Source of the DNA: an uncultured Eubacteriales bacterium
GTDB taxonomy: Bacteria; Bacillota; Clostridia; Oscillospirales; Oscillospiraceae
DNA length: 64,000 nucleotides
Direction: 5' to 3'
Assembly: GCA_900315595.1 (NCBI GenBank)
Contig: OMZQ01000031.1
Span: 1 to 64,000 of the forward strand
Shown here: positions 39,776 through 47,715 of the stretch, one piece after another
Numbering within the stretch: position 1 is the first letter of the stretch
Layout: the number at the start of each line of letters is the position of its first letter
Notes under the pieces: model-generated
Database searches by the model: none
What the model was told of the DNA's origin: nothing
What the model saw: only the letters and a program-made list of their open reading frames with translations
Position numbers and translations under genes: made by a program

Positions 39776-40380
39776 TCTGAAACACTCCTTCTATTTAAAA
39801 TTGTGTCATACGACGGTTGGCTGGTCTTTCTCGGCGCAACGGTAAGCTGCTCCAGACTGCGGCCCTTCGCGTGCTGGGCCAGATACAGGGAAACGCATTT
39901 GCGATACCGCGCAAAGGTCTGCTCCGCCCGCTCGGGGTCGGAATAAACCTTCCAGGTTCCGACGAGCTTGGCCTTTGCGCCGCGGTTTTCGATAAAGCCC
40001 CGCACGTCCGCAGAGGGATAGCCCAGAAACAGGCCGATCTCATGCGGAAATTCCCCGCCGGTTCGGAGCCGACGGCTCAGCTCCGCCAGACAGGAGGCTT
40101 CCCGCTCCGGGCGGTAACCGAAGCGGCGCAGCATCTCGCGGACCTCGGCGTCGGCAAAATCGGCGCGGAGGGCTTCAGGCCGATATACGTAGATCAGAGC
40201 CCGTCCGTTCCGGTAGCTGCAGAGGAAGGCGCGAACGCCCTTGGACGCAAGCCGCCGATCCACGGAGCGAACCTCGGCAACGGCCTCCGCCAGACTGGAA
40301 ACCGGATGCCCAAAGAGGCTTGCGGTCTTGATGCCGGCAAGCGTCGGCGCGCACTGGCGAAGCCAGATCTCATCTGCCAT
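39772..40380 (-). CDS. DUF3793 family protein
   Basis: The 202-residue soluble protein matches DUF3793. Early in the sequence are LRQCAPTLAGIKTASLFGH, then LCSYRNGRALIYVYRPEALRADFAD, and the GEFPHEIGLFLGYPSADVRGFI block that is the family's most recognisable part. The function is unknown. DUF3793 genes are frequently next to flavodoxin and ferrous-iron transport genes in Clostridia, which fits an iron-related role. Here it is the first gene of a two-gene operon with flavodoxin. A 5' leader of about 165 nt can form a long-range stem (AATGCCTT...AAGGCATT). AAAAAGGAGGG precedes the ATG. Confidence 0.92.
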   Translation of the reverse strand: MADEIWLRQCAPTLAGIKTASLFGHPVSSLAEAVAEVRSVDRRLASKGVRAFLCSYRNGRALIYVYRPEALRADFADAEVREMLRRFGYRPEREASCLAELSRRLRTGGEFPHEIGLFLGYPSADVRGFIENRGAKAKLVGTWKVYSDPERAEQTFARYRKCVSLYLAQHAKGRSLEQLTVAPRKTSQPSYDTILNRRSVSE

Positions 40381-40433
40381 ACAGAACCCTCCTTTTTGGG
40401 ATATTGCCCCGAAAGCAGGCGTTTCATTCGCAG

Positions 40434-40585
40434 TTAGCGCAAACTAACTAACAGGGCTTGAGAATGCCTTCCCGGCAGTCAGGAGAGAAGCGCCAGCGGA
40501 TCGAAAACGGGCGCTGCTACCGGAAAGGCATTGGTTAGTTTCTGCTAACCATCAGTATATTAGCACACGCTAACACATTTGTCAA
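40434..40585 (-). promoter_or_regulatory. Promoter and three DtxR-like operators of the DUF3793-flavodoxin operon
   Basis: On the minus strand TTGACA (40580-40585), 17 bp, TAATAT (40557-40562). TTAG-N6-CTAA occurs at 40560-40573 (over the -10), at 40535-40548 (inside the perfect repeat GGTTAG-N6-CTAACC) and at 40434-40447. DtxR/IdeR boxes are built from the same overlapping half-sites, so a metal-dependent repressor is the likely regulator. Confidence 0.7.
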
Positions 40586-40608
40586 GCGGTTTTCGAAATA
40601 TTCCTTGC

Positions 40609-41376
40609 CTAACCCATCGAGACGTCCAGAATCATCATCACCAGAAAGCCCGCGCCAAAGCTCAGTCCTGCCAGCCTTCCGTCCGTCTCTCCTGCTTCGG
40701 GGATCAGCTCGGCAGCGGCAACGTAGAGCATTGCTCCCGCCGCAAACGACAGGGCCCAGGGCAGGGCAGCCGAGAATGCGCCGGTCAGAAGCAGGCTGAG
40801 CCCTGCTGCAGCGGGCTCCACGGCGCCGGAGAGCACGCCAAGGGCAAAGGCCCTGCCTCTGCCCTCCCCTGCCGCAGCCATCGGCATCGAGATGACAGCC
40901 CCCTCGGGGAAGTTCTGGATCGCAATGCCAAGGGCCAAAGACCAGGCCGCAGCCATCGAAACGCCGCCGCCGTTCAGCGCGCCTGCAAAGGCGACGCCCG
41001 GGGCCATCCCCTCCGGGATATTGTGGATCGTCACAGCCAGGCAGAGCAGGGCCGCCCGCCGTCTGGCGGAGACCGGCGCAGCCTCAGCCTGAGTCGGCGT
41101 GACCGCCCGGATCGCCGGCAGAAAGAGCAGGCCGAGGAGCGTACCGACCGCCGCCGGAACGAAGGCAAGCCGCCCCATCCCGGCGGAGGCCTCGATCGCA
41201 GGCAGAAGCAGGGAAAAGACGGAGGCCGCGGTCATAACGCCCGCCGCGAAGCCGAGCAGGAATCGGTGGACGGACAGGCGCAGGCTCCCGCGCAGCAGAA
41301 ACACGCAGGCGGACCCCGCCGCTGTTCCCGCAAAGGGCAGAAGCAGGCCGAGGGCGGTCGTCAGGGCGGGGCTCAA
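40609..41376 (-). CDS. ZIP-family metal transporter
   Basis: The 255-residue protein has about eight membrane helices and the ZIP metal-site motifs: AVTIHNIPEGMAPGVAF (HNIPEG, about residues 112-128) and GIAIQNFPEGAVISMPM (NFPEG, about 146-162). The loop after helix 3 is short and lacks a His tract. ZIP proteins of this GufA/ZupT branch import zinc, iron or manganese. Translation appears to start at TTG 41376, five bases after GGGAGG; no suitable ATG is nearby. The next gene downstream is the DtxR-like-regulated flavodoxin operon, which supports a metal-homeostasis cluster. Confidence 0.93.
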   Translation of the reverse strand: MSPALTTALGLLLPFAGTAAGSACVFLLRGSLRLSVHRFLLGFAAGVMTAASVFSLLLPAIEASAGMGRLAFVPAAVGTLLGLLFLPAIRAVTPTQAEAAPVSARRRAALLCLAVTIHNIPEGMAPGVAFAGALNGGGVSMAAAWSLALGIAIQNFPEGAVISMPMAAAGEGRGRAFALGVLSGAVEPAAAGLSLLLTGAFSAALPWALSFAAGAMLYVAAAELIPEAGETDGRLAGLSFGAGFLVMMILDVSMG

Positions 41377-41540
41377 GGGCTCCTCCCGCTTTGGTATGAT
41401 TCGGCTGCGTGCATAGTATTTCCTCCCGTTTTCCCGGATTCGGCAGCTGACGCTGCTCTTTATATCCTATGCAAAAGTCGAAAGAATGTCCATATTGAAA
41501 AAAATGTTGTCAATTTTCGTGAAAAAGGCTCCTAAGAGGC

Positions 41541-41569
41541 TTGACAAACCGCATGCGGCATGCTATATT
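41541..41569 (+). promoter_or_regulatory. Promoter of the attenuated rsgA-like operon
   Basis: TTGACA (41541-41546), 17 bp, TATATT (41564-41569). The spacer holds the palindrome CCGCATGCGG. The start is expected near 41576, about 40 nt before a leader peptide. Confidence 0.65.
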
Positions 41570-41615
41570 CCATCAGGAAGCGCCCGAAGGATCGGGCGGG
41601 AAAGGAGTCATACCG

Positions 41616-41645
41616 ATGCGTGTGCGTATGTTCGTTACCGAGTGA
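41616..41645 (+). CDS. Nine-residue leader peptide MRVRMFVTE
   Basis: A nine-codon reading frame with a good ribosome site (AAAGGAG, eight bases upstream) lies between the promoter and a Rho-independent terminator, about 245 bp before the RsgA-like gene. Residues 2-4 are Arg-Val-Arg. The Arg/Lys-x-Arg/Lys motif is known to stall macrolide-bound ribosomes, for example in the ErmD-type leader. The last codons (GTTACCGA) can pair with TCGGTAAC at 41792-41799 beyond the terminator, offering an alternative fold when a ribosome is absent or stalled. Confidence 0.5.
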   Translation: MRVRMFVTE

Positions 41646-41728
41646 ACTGAATATCGGGCGAAACGAAACGGTGGATCTATGCCCCGGGATTTCGTACGCC
41701 GCTTTGGGTGACTTTCATTGATATGGCA

Positions 41729-41775
41729 ACCGCAGGACGCAGCCATGATGGGAGCTGCTTCGCTGCGGTATTTTT
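41729..41775 (+). terminator. Attenuator terminator in the rsgA-like leader
   Basis: ACCGCAG (41729-41735) pairs with CTGCGGT (41763-41769), with an inner stem GCAGC/GCTGC, and ATTTTT follows. It lies after the leader peptide and before the structural gene, as in transcription attenuators. Confidence 0.65.
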
Positions 41776-41822
41776 CTGCCCATTTTCAGGTTCGGTAACA
41801 CAGAAAGAGAGGCTGATCTACA

Positions 41823-41981
41823 ATGAAAAATGAATGGTTCCGAAAGCTCTTTTTGCAACCCATGACACTGAAGATGGAGGAGATACCACTTGACCTTACA
41901 AGATTACGGCATCGTGCCGAATACCGAAAATCTGCCCGGCATTCCGGCAAGAGTCGTCGCCCAGCACCGGGATCGGTATGA
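41823..41981 (+). CDS. Overlapping upstream reading frame of 52 codons
   Basis: ATG 41823 has AGAGAGG upstream and begins MKNEWFRKLFLQPMTLKMEE. It runs out of frame into the start of the RsgA-like gene and ends at 41981. Its first 23 codons precede the structural gene's ribosome site, so it may act as a second leader that feeds ribosomes onto that start. The overlapping part looks like shadow coding. It is more likely regulatory than a functional protein. Confidence 0.3.
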   Translation: MKNEWFRKLFLQPMTLKMEEIPLDLTRLRHRAEYRKSARHSGKSRRPAPGSV

Positions 41982-42909
41982 GATCGTCTGCGAATACGGC
42001 GCGGCCTATGCCAGGCTGAAAACAAAGGACTACTACTGGGAGGACGCCGTCTTCCCCACCGTCGGCGATTACGTGGCGGTGAACTATTTGACCGGAGGGG
42101 ACAGTCAGATCCTCTCCACCCTGCCCCGCCATAGCTGCTTTTCCCGGCGTGAGCCCGGCCCGATCCCCAGGGATCAGGCTGTAGCAGCCAATTTCGATTA
42201 CGTGTTTGTGCTGCAATCGATGAACCAGAACTATAATCCCAGGCGTTTGGAGCGCTATCTGATCCTGGCCCGGCAGTCCGGGGCGGCGCCGGTGATCGTG
42301 CTGACCAAGGCCGATCTGACGCCCGCCTGGGCGGAATTCGTGGCCCGGACGGAGCAGCTTGCCCCAGGCGTGGCGGTCCACGCGGTCAGCGCCGCCACTG
42401 GTTTCGGCCTCGACGGCCTTGCCCGCTGGCTCCAGCCAGGGAAAACCATCGTATTTCTGGGTTCCTCCGGCGTCGGAAAATCCAGCCTGGTAAACGCCCT
42501 GGCCGGGGAGGAGCTGATGGCCGTGGGCAGCATCCGGGAAGGTGACGGCAGAGGCCGCCACACCACCACCCACCGACAAATGCTTCGCCTGCCCTCCGGC
42601 GTGCTGATCATCGACACACCGGGCATGCGGGCGCTGGGCATGGCGGAGGCATCCGAGGGCCTGACTGCGTCCTTCGCGGATGTGGAGCAATACCTGGGCA
42701 GATGCCGCTTCTCCGACTGCAGCCACACGCAAGAGCCGGGCTGCGCCATCCGGGCAGCGATAGAGCGCGGCGAGCTGGACCCCGCCCGCTGGGAGCGGTA
42801 CCGGAAGCTCCGGACGGAGGCCCAAAGCCACGAGGAAGCCCTCCGCCGCAAGAAGGAATGGAGCAAAAACGTGGCCCTGTCCCGGAAGGCCCGGGGCGCG
42901 AAAAAATGA
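41890..42909 (+). CDS. RsgA-like circularly permuted ribosome GTPase
   Basis: The 339-residue protein has an OB-fold-like N-terminus (ARVVAQHRDRYEIVCEYG). The GTPase motifs are in permuted order: G4 VLTKADL, G1 FLGSSGVGKSSLVNAL, then G2/G3 including DGRGRHTTTHRQM and IIDTPGMRALG. The zinc motif follows, with C-N-C in CRFSDCSHTQEPGC. RsgA helps late maturation of the 30S ribosomal subunit. The start TTG 41890 lies seven bases after GGAGGAG. Placement behind a leader peptide and terminator, and before a beta-lactamase-fold gene, is unusual for the housekeeping copy. This may be an accessory, stress-induced paralogue; a second copy elsewhere could not be checked. Confidence 0.92.
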   Translation: MTLQDYGIVPNTENLPGIPARVVAQHRDRYEIVCEYGAAYARLKTKDYYWEDAVFPTVGDYVAVNYLTGGDSQILSTLPRHSCFSRREPGPIPRDQAVAANFDYVFVLQSMNQNYNPRRLERYLILARQSGAAPVIVLTKADLTPAWAEFVARTEQLAPGVAVHAVSAATGFGLDGLARWLQPGKTIVFLGSSGVGKSSLVNALAGEELMAVGSIREGDGRGRHTTTHRQMLRLPSGVLIIDTPGMRALGMAEASEGLTASFADVEQYLGRCRFSDCSHTQEPGCAIRAAIERGELDPARWERYRKLRTEAQSHEEALRRKKEWSKNVALSRKARGAKK

Positions 42910-42929
42910 TTATTTGGAGGCTAACAGCT

Positions 42930-44072
42930 ATGAATATCAACATGAAACATGACGAAATACAAGGGGCCCTGGTTGCCCTGAACGGCGGTAAAACGGACCT
43001 CGGATATGAAGAAGAAAACGCCTGGTACAGCCGGAAGCCGGAATGGGCCCCTCTGGTTGAGGAGCTGAAAACAGCCCTGCGGAACAATCACATTCGGGGC
43101 AGTATTATGGTGGCAACGGACAGCGACGTCATTTTCGCCGCCGGCGCCCAATCCAGAGAAGCTGACGGCGGGACCGTGTCGCCGCTTACCACTTATGAGA
43201 TCGGCTCGATCACCAAAATGCACACTGCGGTCTGTGTGTTCAAACTCATAGACGCGGGGATGCTCCGCCTCGACGACAAAGTCACGCAGTTTTTCCCGGC
43301 GTACACCAAAGCGGGTGCTATGACGGTCTTCGACCTCCTGCACATGCGGTCCGGGATCGTGGACTTTGCCAATGATGCCGAAGCGTTTTTTGGAAGCCCG
43401 GAGCTGGCGGAGGCGCTGGATGAGGGAAAAATCACCGATGAGATCCTTTTGGAGCATCTGTACCGGCTGGATCTCCGCTTCGCGCCGGGGACGGAAATGA
43501 AATACTGCAATACAAACTATGTGCTTCTGGCGATGATCCTGGAGAAAATCACCGGAAAATCCTATCGGGAGCTTGTTTCGGAGCTGGTTTTCGTTCCTGC
43601 GGGCATGCGCGCATCTTCCGCTGTCACCTTCGGCGACGTAACCAGTGTACCGGAGGACAAGGCAGGGTATATGAAGGAGTTTATGATTGCACGCGGCGCC
43701 GGGGATATCCACAGCAACGTCCTGGATCAGCTGAGGTTTGATCGGGCCTTTTTCCTGGAGCGTATCGTCAGCCCCGCTGCCAAGGCGGGAATTCTGAACT
43801 TTGTGGACGGCTACGGCTGCGGCTGGGAGCAGGTTGCCGGGTATGAGAATTGTGTCAGCCATAGCGGCGCGACCAACAGCTATTACTGCCTGAATGCTGT
43901 ATTCCATGCCTCGTCGGATCGAATGTATCTCATAATGCTGACCTGCTGGCCGGGGAACGACGAGGAAGCCTCCGACGAGGCCACCGATGAAACCGAAAAG
44001 ACAGTCGAGGAAGATAGATACAGCTATTTTCAGCCTGCCGTCAACATTTGCAAAAAACATTTTAAGACGTAA
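42930..44072 (+). CDS. Beta-lactamase-fold serine hydrolase (class C / PBP4* type)
   Basis: The 380-residue protein has the serine beta-lactamase/DD-peptidase fold. The SxxK motif is EIGSITKMHTAV (Ser near residue 92), the second motif is YCNTNY (Tyr-x-Asn, near 192), and the third-strand region is near VSHSGATNSYY (HSG). There is no signal peptide, so it is probably cytoplasmic, unlike resistance beta-lactamases. An N-terminal extension of about 70 residues and an acidic Glu/Asp/Thr stretch near the C-terminus are unusual. ATG 42930 follows TTTGGAGG and is 20 bp after the RsgA-like gene, so both should share the attenuated transcript. Substrate unknown. Confidence 0.88.
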   Translation: MNINMKHDEIQGALVALNGGKTDLGYEEENAWYSRKPEWAPLVEELKTALRNNHIRGSIMVATDSDVIFAAGAQSREADGGTVSPLTTYEIGSITKMHTAVCVFKLIDAGMLRLDDKVTQFFPAYTKAGAMTVFDLLHMRSGIVDFANDAEAFFGSPELAEALDEGKITDEILLEHLYRLDLRFAPGTEMKYCNTNYVLLAMILEKITGKSYRELVSELVFVPAGMRASSAVTFGDVTSVPEDKAGYMKEFMIARGAGDIHSNVLDQLRFDRAFFLERIVSPAAKAGILNFVDGYGCGWEQVAGYENCVSHSGATNSYYCLNAVFHASSDRMYLIMLTCWPGNDEEASDEATDETEKTVEEDRYSYFQPAVNICKKHFKT

Positions 44073-44187
44073 GCCATGCGCTATAAACTATGAACCATAA
44101 ACCCCCGGAAAGGAGGGGATCCCTACGCGAAAGCTCTTATCCTATCTCAAGCCCTACAGGGGCAGGATCGCCCTGGCAACGCTCCTG

Positions 44188-45858
44188 ATGGCGGTCTCCG
44201 CGATCTGCAACCTGCTTCTGCCCACCCTGATGTCCAACGTCCTGGACAAGGGCGTTTACGGCGCGGCGGAAGCGGATACCTTTGGCTATATCCTCAAAAC
44301 CTGCGCGTGGATGCTCGGCGTCTCTCTGCTCAGTCTGGCCTCCGTTGCGGGCGGCTACTGGGTGGTCTATCACGTGATCTCGGGGTACACCTGGAGCCTC
44401 CGCTCCGCCCTGTTCCGTCAGGTCCACCGCATGACGCTCTCCGAGGTGAGCCGCATCGGTACCTCCAATCTTGTGACGCGCTCGACCCACGACGTGGGCA
44501 CGCTGAACTGGGTCGTCTCCATGCTCTGCGGCAGCATCATCATCATTCCGCTGACCTTCCTCGGCGGCGTCTTCCTCTGCATGCGCAAGGATGTTCAGCT
44601 CTCGCTCATCATCCTCTGCACCGTGCCGCTGCTGCTGGCCGCGGTCTTTGCCATGAGCAAGAAGATCGACAAGCTCTGGGAGATCTCCGACGATTACTGC
44701 GACAAGCAGAACGATCTGGTCCGCGAGCGTCTGCGCGGCATCCGCGTCATCCGTGCCTTTGACCGCGAGCGCTTCGCCCACAGCCGGATCACCGACGCCA
44801 CCCGCGTCATGGCCGACAACATCATCCGCGCAAACGTGCGCATGGCAATCATTGACCCGATGGCGGCCTTCGTGCTCAACGCGGCGGCGCTGGTAATCGT
44901 CTGGCTCAGCGGCGCGCGCATGGAACGCGGCAGCGGTCTCACCCCCGGCGACGTCTTTGCAATCATCCAGTACATCAACATCATCCTTGGCGCGATCGTC
45001 TCGGCCTCCTTTGCCATCGTGATGCTGCCCCACGTCCGCGTGGCGGCCCGGCGTCTGAGTCAGGTGACGGAATCCACCGGTCTGGAGGACGACCGCCCCG
45101 CCGAGGGTCTGCGCTTTCGGGGCAGTATCGACCTGGAGCAGGTCAGCTACACCTATCCCGGCGCAAAGCTCCCGGCGCTTTCGGATCTGAATCTGCACAT
45201 CGGCGCGGGAGAATGGATCTCCGTCATCGGCGGAACCGGCTCCGGCAAGACAACCCTGGCCGAGCTGCTGCTGGCCTTCCGCTCGCCGAGCGCCGGGACC
45301 CTGCGCTTTGACGGACGGGACGCCGCCGCGCTCTCCGCCGCCGACGTTCGCGCCAACGTGAGCGTTTCGATGCAGAAGTCCATGCTCTACGCCGGGACCG
45401 TGGCGGATAATCTCCGCATGGGCAAGCCCGACGCAACCGACGACGAGCTCTGGAGGGCTCTGGAGCTGGCCCAGATCGCGGATTTCCTCCGCGAGAAGCC
45501 CGAGGGGCTGGCGTTCAAGCTGGAGCCCGCCGCCACGAACATCTCCGGCGGACAAAAGCAGCGTCTGACCATTGCGCGGGCCATTCTGAAGGACGCGCCG
45601 ATCTATATCTTTGACGACTCCTTCTCCGCCCTCGACTTTCTGACCGAGGCAAAGGTCCGCATGGCGATGAACAAGCATCTTGCGGGCAGGACCCGCATCG
45701 TCATTACCCAGCGCGTCGTCTCCGCCATGCACGCGGACCGGATCTTCGTCCTCTCCGACGGCGCTCTGGTCGGCGCGGGGACCCACGCGGAGCTGCTGGA
45801 GCGCTGCGACATCTACCGGGAGATCTACCTCTCCCAGACGGGAGGTGGGGCTGCATGA
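44188..45858 (+). CDS. ABC exporter half-transporter with degenerate ATP site
   Basis: The protein has six membrane helices and a nucleotide-binding domain with Walker A GGTGSGKTT and signature NISGGQKQR. The Walker B reads IYIFDDSFSALD (Asp in place of the catalytic Glu) and the H-loop is VITQRV (Gln for His). This is the degenerate half of heterodimeric exporters such as TM287/288 and LmrCD. The canonical ATG at 44188 cuts off the first helix. In frame upstream, ACG 44125 lies eight bases after AGGAGG and would give TRKLLSYLKPYRGRIAL, the usual family N-terminus. Translation probably begins there with a non-AUG codon, or a sequence error has hit the ATG. It overlaps the partner gene by ATGA. 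Confidence 0.9.
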   Translation: MAVSAICNLLLPTLMSNVLDKGVYGAAEADTFGYILKTCAWMLGVSLLSLASVAGGYWVVYHVISGYTWSLRSALFRQVHRMTLSEVSRIGTSNLVTRSTHDVGTLNWVVSMLCGSIIIIPLTFLGGVFLCMRKDVQLSLIILCTVPLLLAAVFAMSKKIDKLWEISDDYCDKQNDLVRERLRGIRVIRAFDRERFAHSRITDATRVMADNIIRANVRMAIIDPMAAFVLNAAALVIVWLSGARMERGSGLTPGDVFAIIQYINIILGAIVSASFAIVMLPHVRVAARRLSQVTESTGLEDDRPAEGLRFRGSIDLEQVSYTYPGAKLPALSDLNLHIGAGEWISVIGGTGSGKTTLAELLLAFRSPSAGTLRFDGRDAAALSAADVRANVSVSMQKSMLYAGTVADNLRMGKPDATDDELWRALELAQIADFLREKPEGLAFKLEPAATNISGGQKQRLTIARAILKDAPIYIFDDSFSALDFLTEAKVRMAMNKHLAGRTRIVITQRVVSAMHADRIFVLSDGALVGAGTHAELLERCDIYREIYLSQTGGGAA

Positions 45859-47657
45859 GTACGCAAACCAAGAACGAGCCGGAAAAGAAGGGCGAAGCAA
45901 AGGAAAAGCGGCGTCTGTTCGACGCCACCGGAAAGCGCCTGGTGCGGGAGATCCGCCCGCTGCGGGGCTGGATCGCCCTCTCGGCCTTCTTCTGTCTGAT
46001 CCTGATCGGCTGCGCCGTGGCGGCCCCGGAGCTGCTGGGCGGCCTGGTGGACAAGCTCTACGCCTGGACGAAGGACCACACCCCCGGTCTTGCCCGGAGT
46101 CTGCTGCCCGGTCTCGGTCTGCTGCTCGGCATTTACGCCGTGCAGGCAGGCGTCACCTACGGCAATTCCTACCTGCTCAACAATGTCGTCAGCCGCTATT
46201 TCTGCGCGGAGCTGCGGATCCGCCTTTCGGATAAGCTGCGCCGCCTGCCCGTCTCCTACGTGGATCAAACCCCGGCGGGCGACGTCATCGACCGGATGAT
46301 GGAGGACGTCGGCAACATGGCCGACTCCATTTACGGCATCGTGGAGATCCTGCTCACCGGCTTTTTACAGATGTTCGTCATTGCGCTCATCCTCTTTCTC
46401 ACCGACTGGCGCATGGCGATCCCCGTCGTGCTGCTCTCCCCGCTCTCCGTCTGGCTCTCCGCCAAGATGGCGACGCTCGGAGAAAAGCACTGGGACAAGC
46501 ACTTCAATCTCGGCGGCGAGCTGACCGCGCTGGCTGAGGAGGCCTACACGAACTATCCGGCAACCAAGGCCTTCAACCGGGAGGCCTATCTGCAGGAGAA
46601 GTACGACGACCTCTCTCAGCGCCACCAGCGCAACGGTATTTTCGGCAACTTCCTGTCCTCGATCGTCCAGCCCGTCATCGTCTTCGTGGACGCGCTGGCC
46701 TATATCGCCGTCGCCCTGCTGGGCGGCTGGCTGATCGTCCACCGGGGCATGCCCATCGGAACCGTCGTGACGGTCATCCTCTTTGCGCGGCAGCTCTCCG
46801 CTCCGCTGGAGCGCATCGCCTTCGGTCTGAGCTACGTGCAGCACGTGAAGTCTGCGGCAAAGCGCGTGTTCAACCTGCTGGATCTGCCGGAGGAGGAAGA
46901 CCCCGCCGAGACCGCCCAGGCGCCAACGAAGGGCCGGGTGGAGTTCCGGAACGTGGATTTCTCCTACGATCCCGAAAAGCCGCTGATCCGAAACCTGAGC
47001 TTCTCCGTCCAGCCCGGACAGAAGGTCGCAATCGTCGGCCCGACCGGCGCGGGCAAGACCACGATCGTCAATCTGCTGATGCGCTTCTACGACATCCAAA
47101 AGGGACAAATTCTGATTGACGGCGAGGATATCTCCAAGCTCTCCCGCGCCGATACGCGCAGGCGCTTTGGAATGGTCCTCCAGGACACCTGGCTGTTCAA
47201 GGGGACCGTGGCAGAGAACGTGGCCTACGGCAGCCCGGAGGCCACCCGCGAGGAGATCGAACGGGCCTGCGACCTGGCTTACTGCGACCACTTCATCCGC
47301 CGTCTGCCCCAGGGCTACGACAGCGTGATCTCGGAGGACAGCACCGCCGTTTCCTCCGGGCAGAAGCAGCTTCTGACCATCGCCCGCGCGCTTCTGGCCG
47401 ACCGCTCCCTGCTGATCCTGGACGAGGCGACCTCGAACGTGGACACCCGCACGGAGCTGCTGATCCAGAAGGCGATGGACCGTCTGATGGGCGGACGAAC
47501 CTGCTTCGTGATCGCGCACCGGCTGTCCACGATCGTAGACGCCGACTGCATTCTCGTCATTCGGGACGGACAGATCGTGGAGCAGGGCACGCACCGCGAG
47601 CTGCTGGATCAAAAGGGCTTCTATTACGAGCTGTTCAACAGCCAGTATAAGATTTAA
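45855..47657 (+). CDS. ABC exporter half-transporter with canonical Walker B
   Basis: The 600-residue protein has a basic N-terminal tail (about 30 residues), six helices, and an ATPase domain with Walker A GPTGAGKTT (about residues 395-403), Walker B LLILDEATSNVD and H-loop VIAHRLSTI. Its signature motif is VSSGQKQ (Ser replacing the first Gly). Together with the degenerate Walker B and H-loop of the partner this makes one non-hydrolysing site and one active site, as in heterodimeric drug or lipid exporters. Genes are coupled (ATGA overlap). Substrate unknown. Confidence 0.94.
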   Translation: MSTQTKNEPEKKGEAKEKRRLFDATGKRLVREIRPLRGWIALSAFFCLILIGCAVAAPELLGGLVDKLYAWTKDHTPGLARSLLPGLGLLLGIYAVQAGVTYGNSYLLNNVVSRYFCAELRIRLSDKLRRLPVSYVDQTPAGDVIDRMMEDVGNMADSIYGIVEILLTGFLQMFVIALILFLTDWRMAIPVVLLSPLSVWLSAKMATLGEKHWDKHFNLGGELTALAEEAYTNYPATKAFNREAYLQEKYDDLSQRHQRNGIFGNFLSSIVQPVIVFVDALAYIAVALLGGWLIVHRGMPIGTVVTVILFARQLSAPLERIAFGLSYVQHVKSAAKRVFNLLDLPEEEDPAETAQAPTKGRVEFRNVDFSYDPEKPLIRNLSFSVQPGQKVAIVGPTGAGKTTIVNLLMRFYDIQKGQILIDGEDISKLSRADTRRRFGMVLQDTWLFKGTVAENVAYGSPEATREEIERACDLAYCDHFIRRLPQGYDSVISEDSTAVSSGQKQLLTIARALLADRSLLILDEATSNVDTRTELLIQKAMDRLMGGRTCFVIAHRLSTIVDADCILVIRDGQIVEQGTHRELLDQKGFYYELFNSQYKI

Positions 47658-47665
47658 TCCATTCA

Positions 47666-47704
47666 AAAAGAGCCGTATCGCTTCTTCGGCGGTACGGCTC
47701 TTTT
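47666..47704. terminator. Bidirectional terminator between ABC operon and cysS
   Basis: AAAAGAGCCGTA and TACGGCTCTTTT form a 12-bp stem with A/T tracts on both sides, between convergent genes. Confidence 0.85.
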
Positions 47705-47715
47705 ATATTTCTGAA

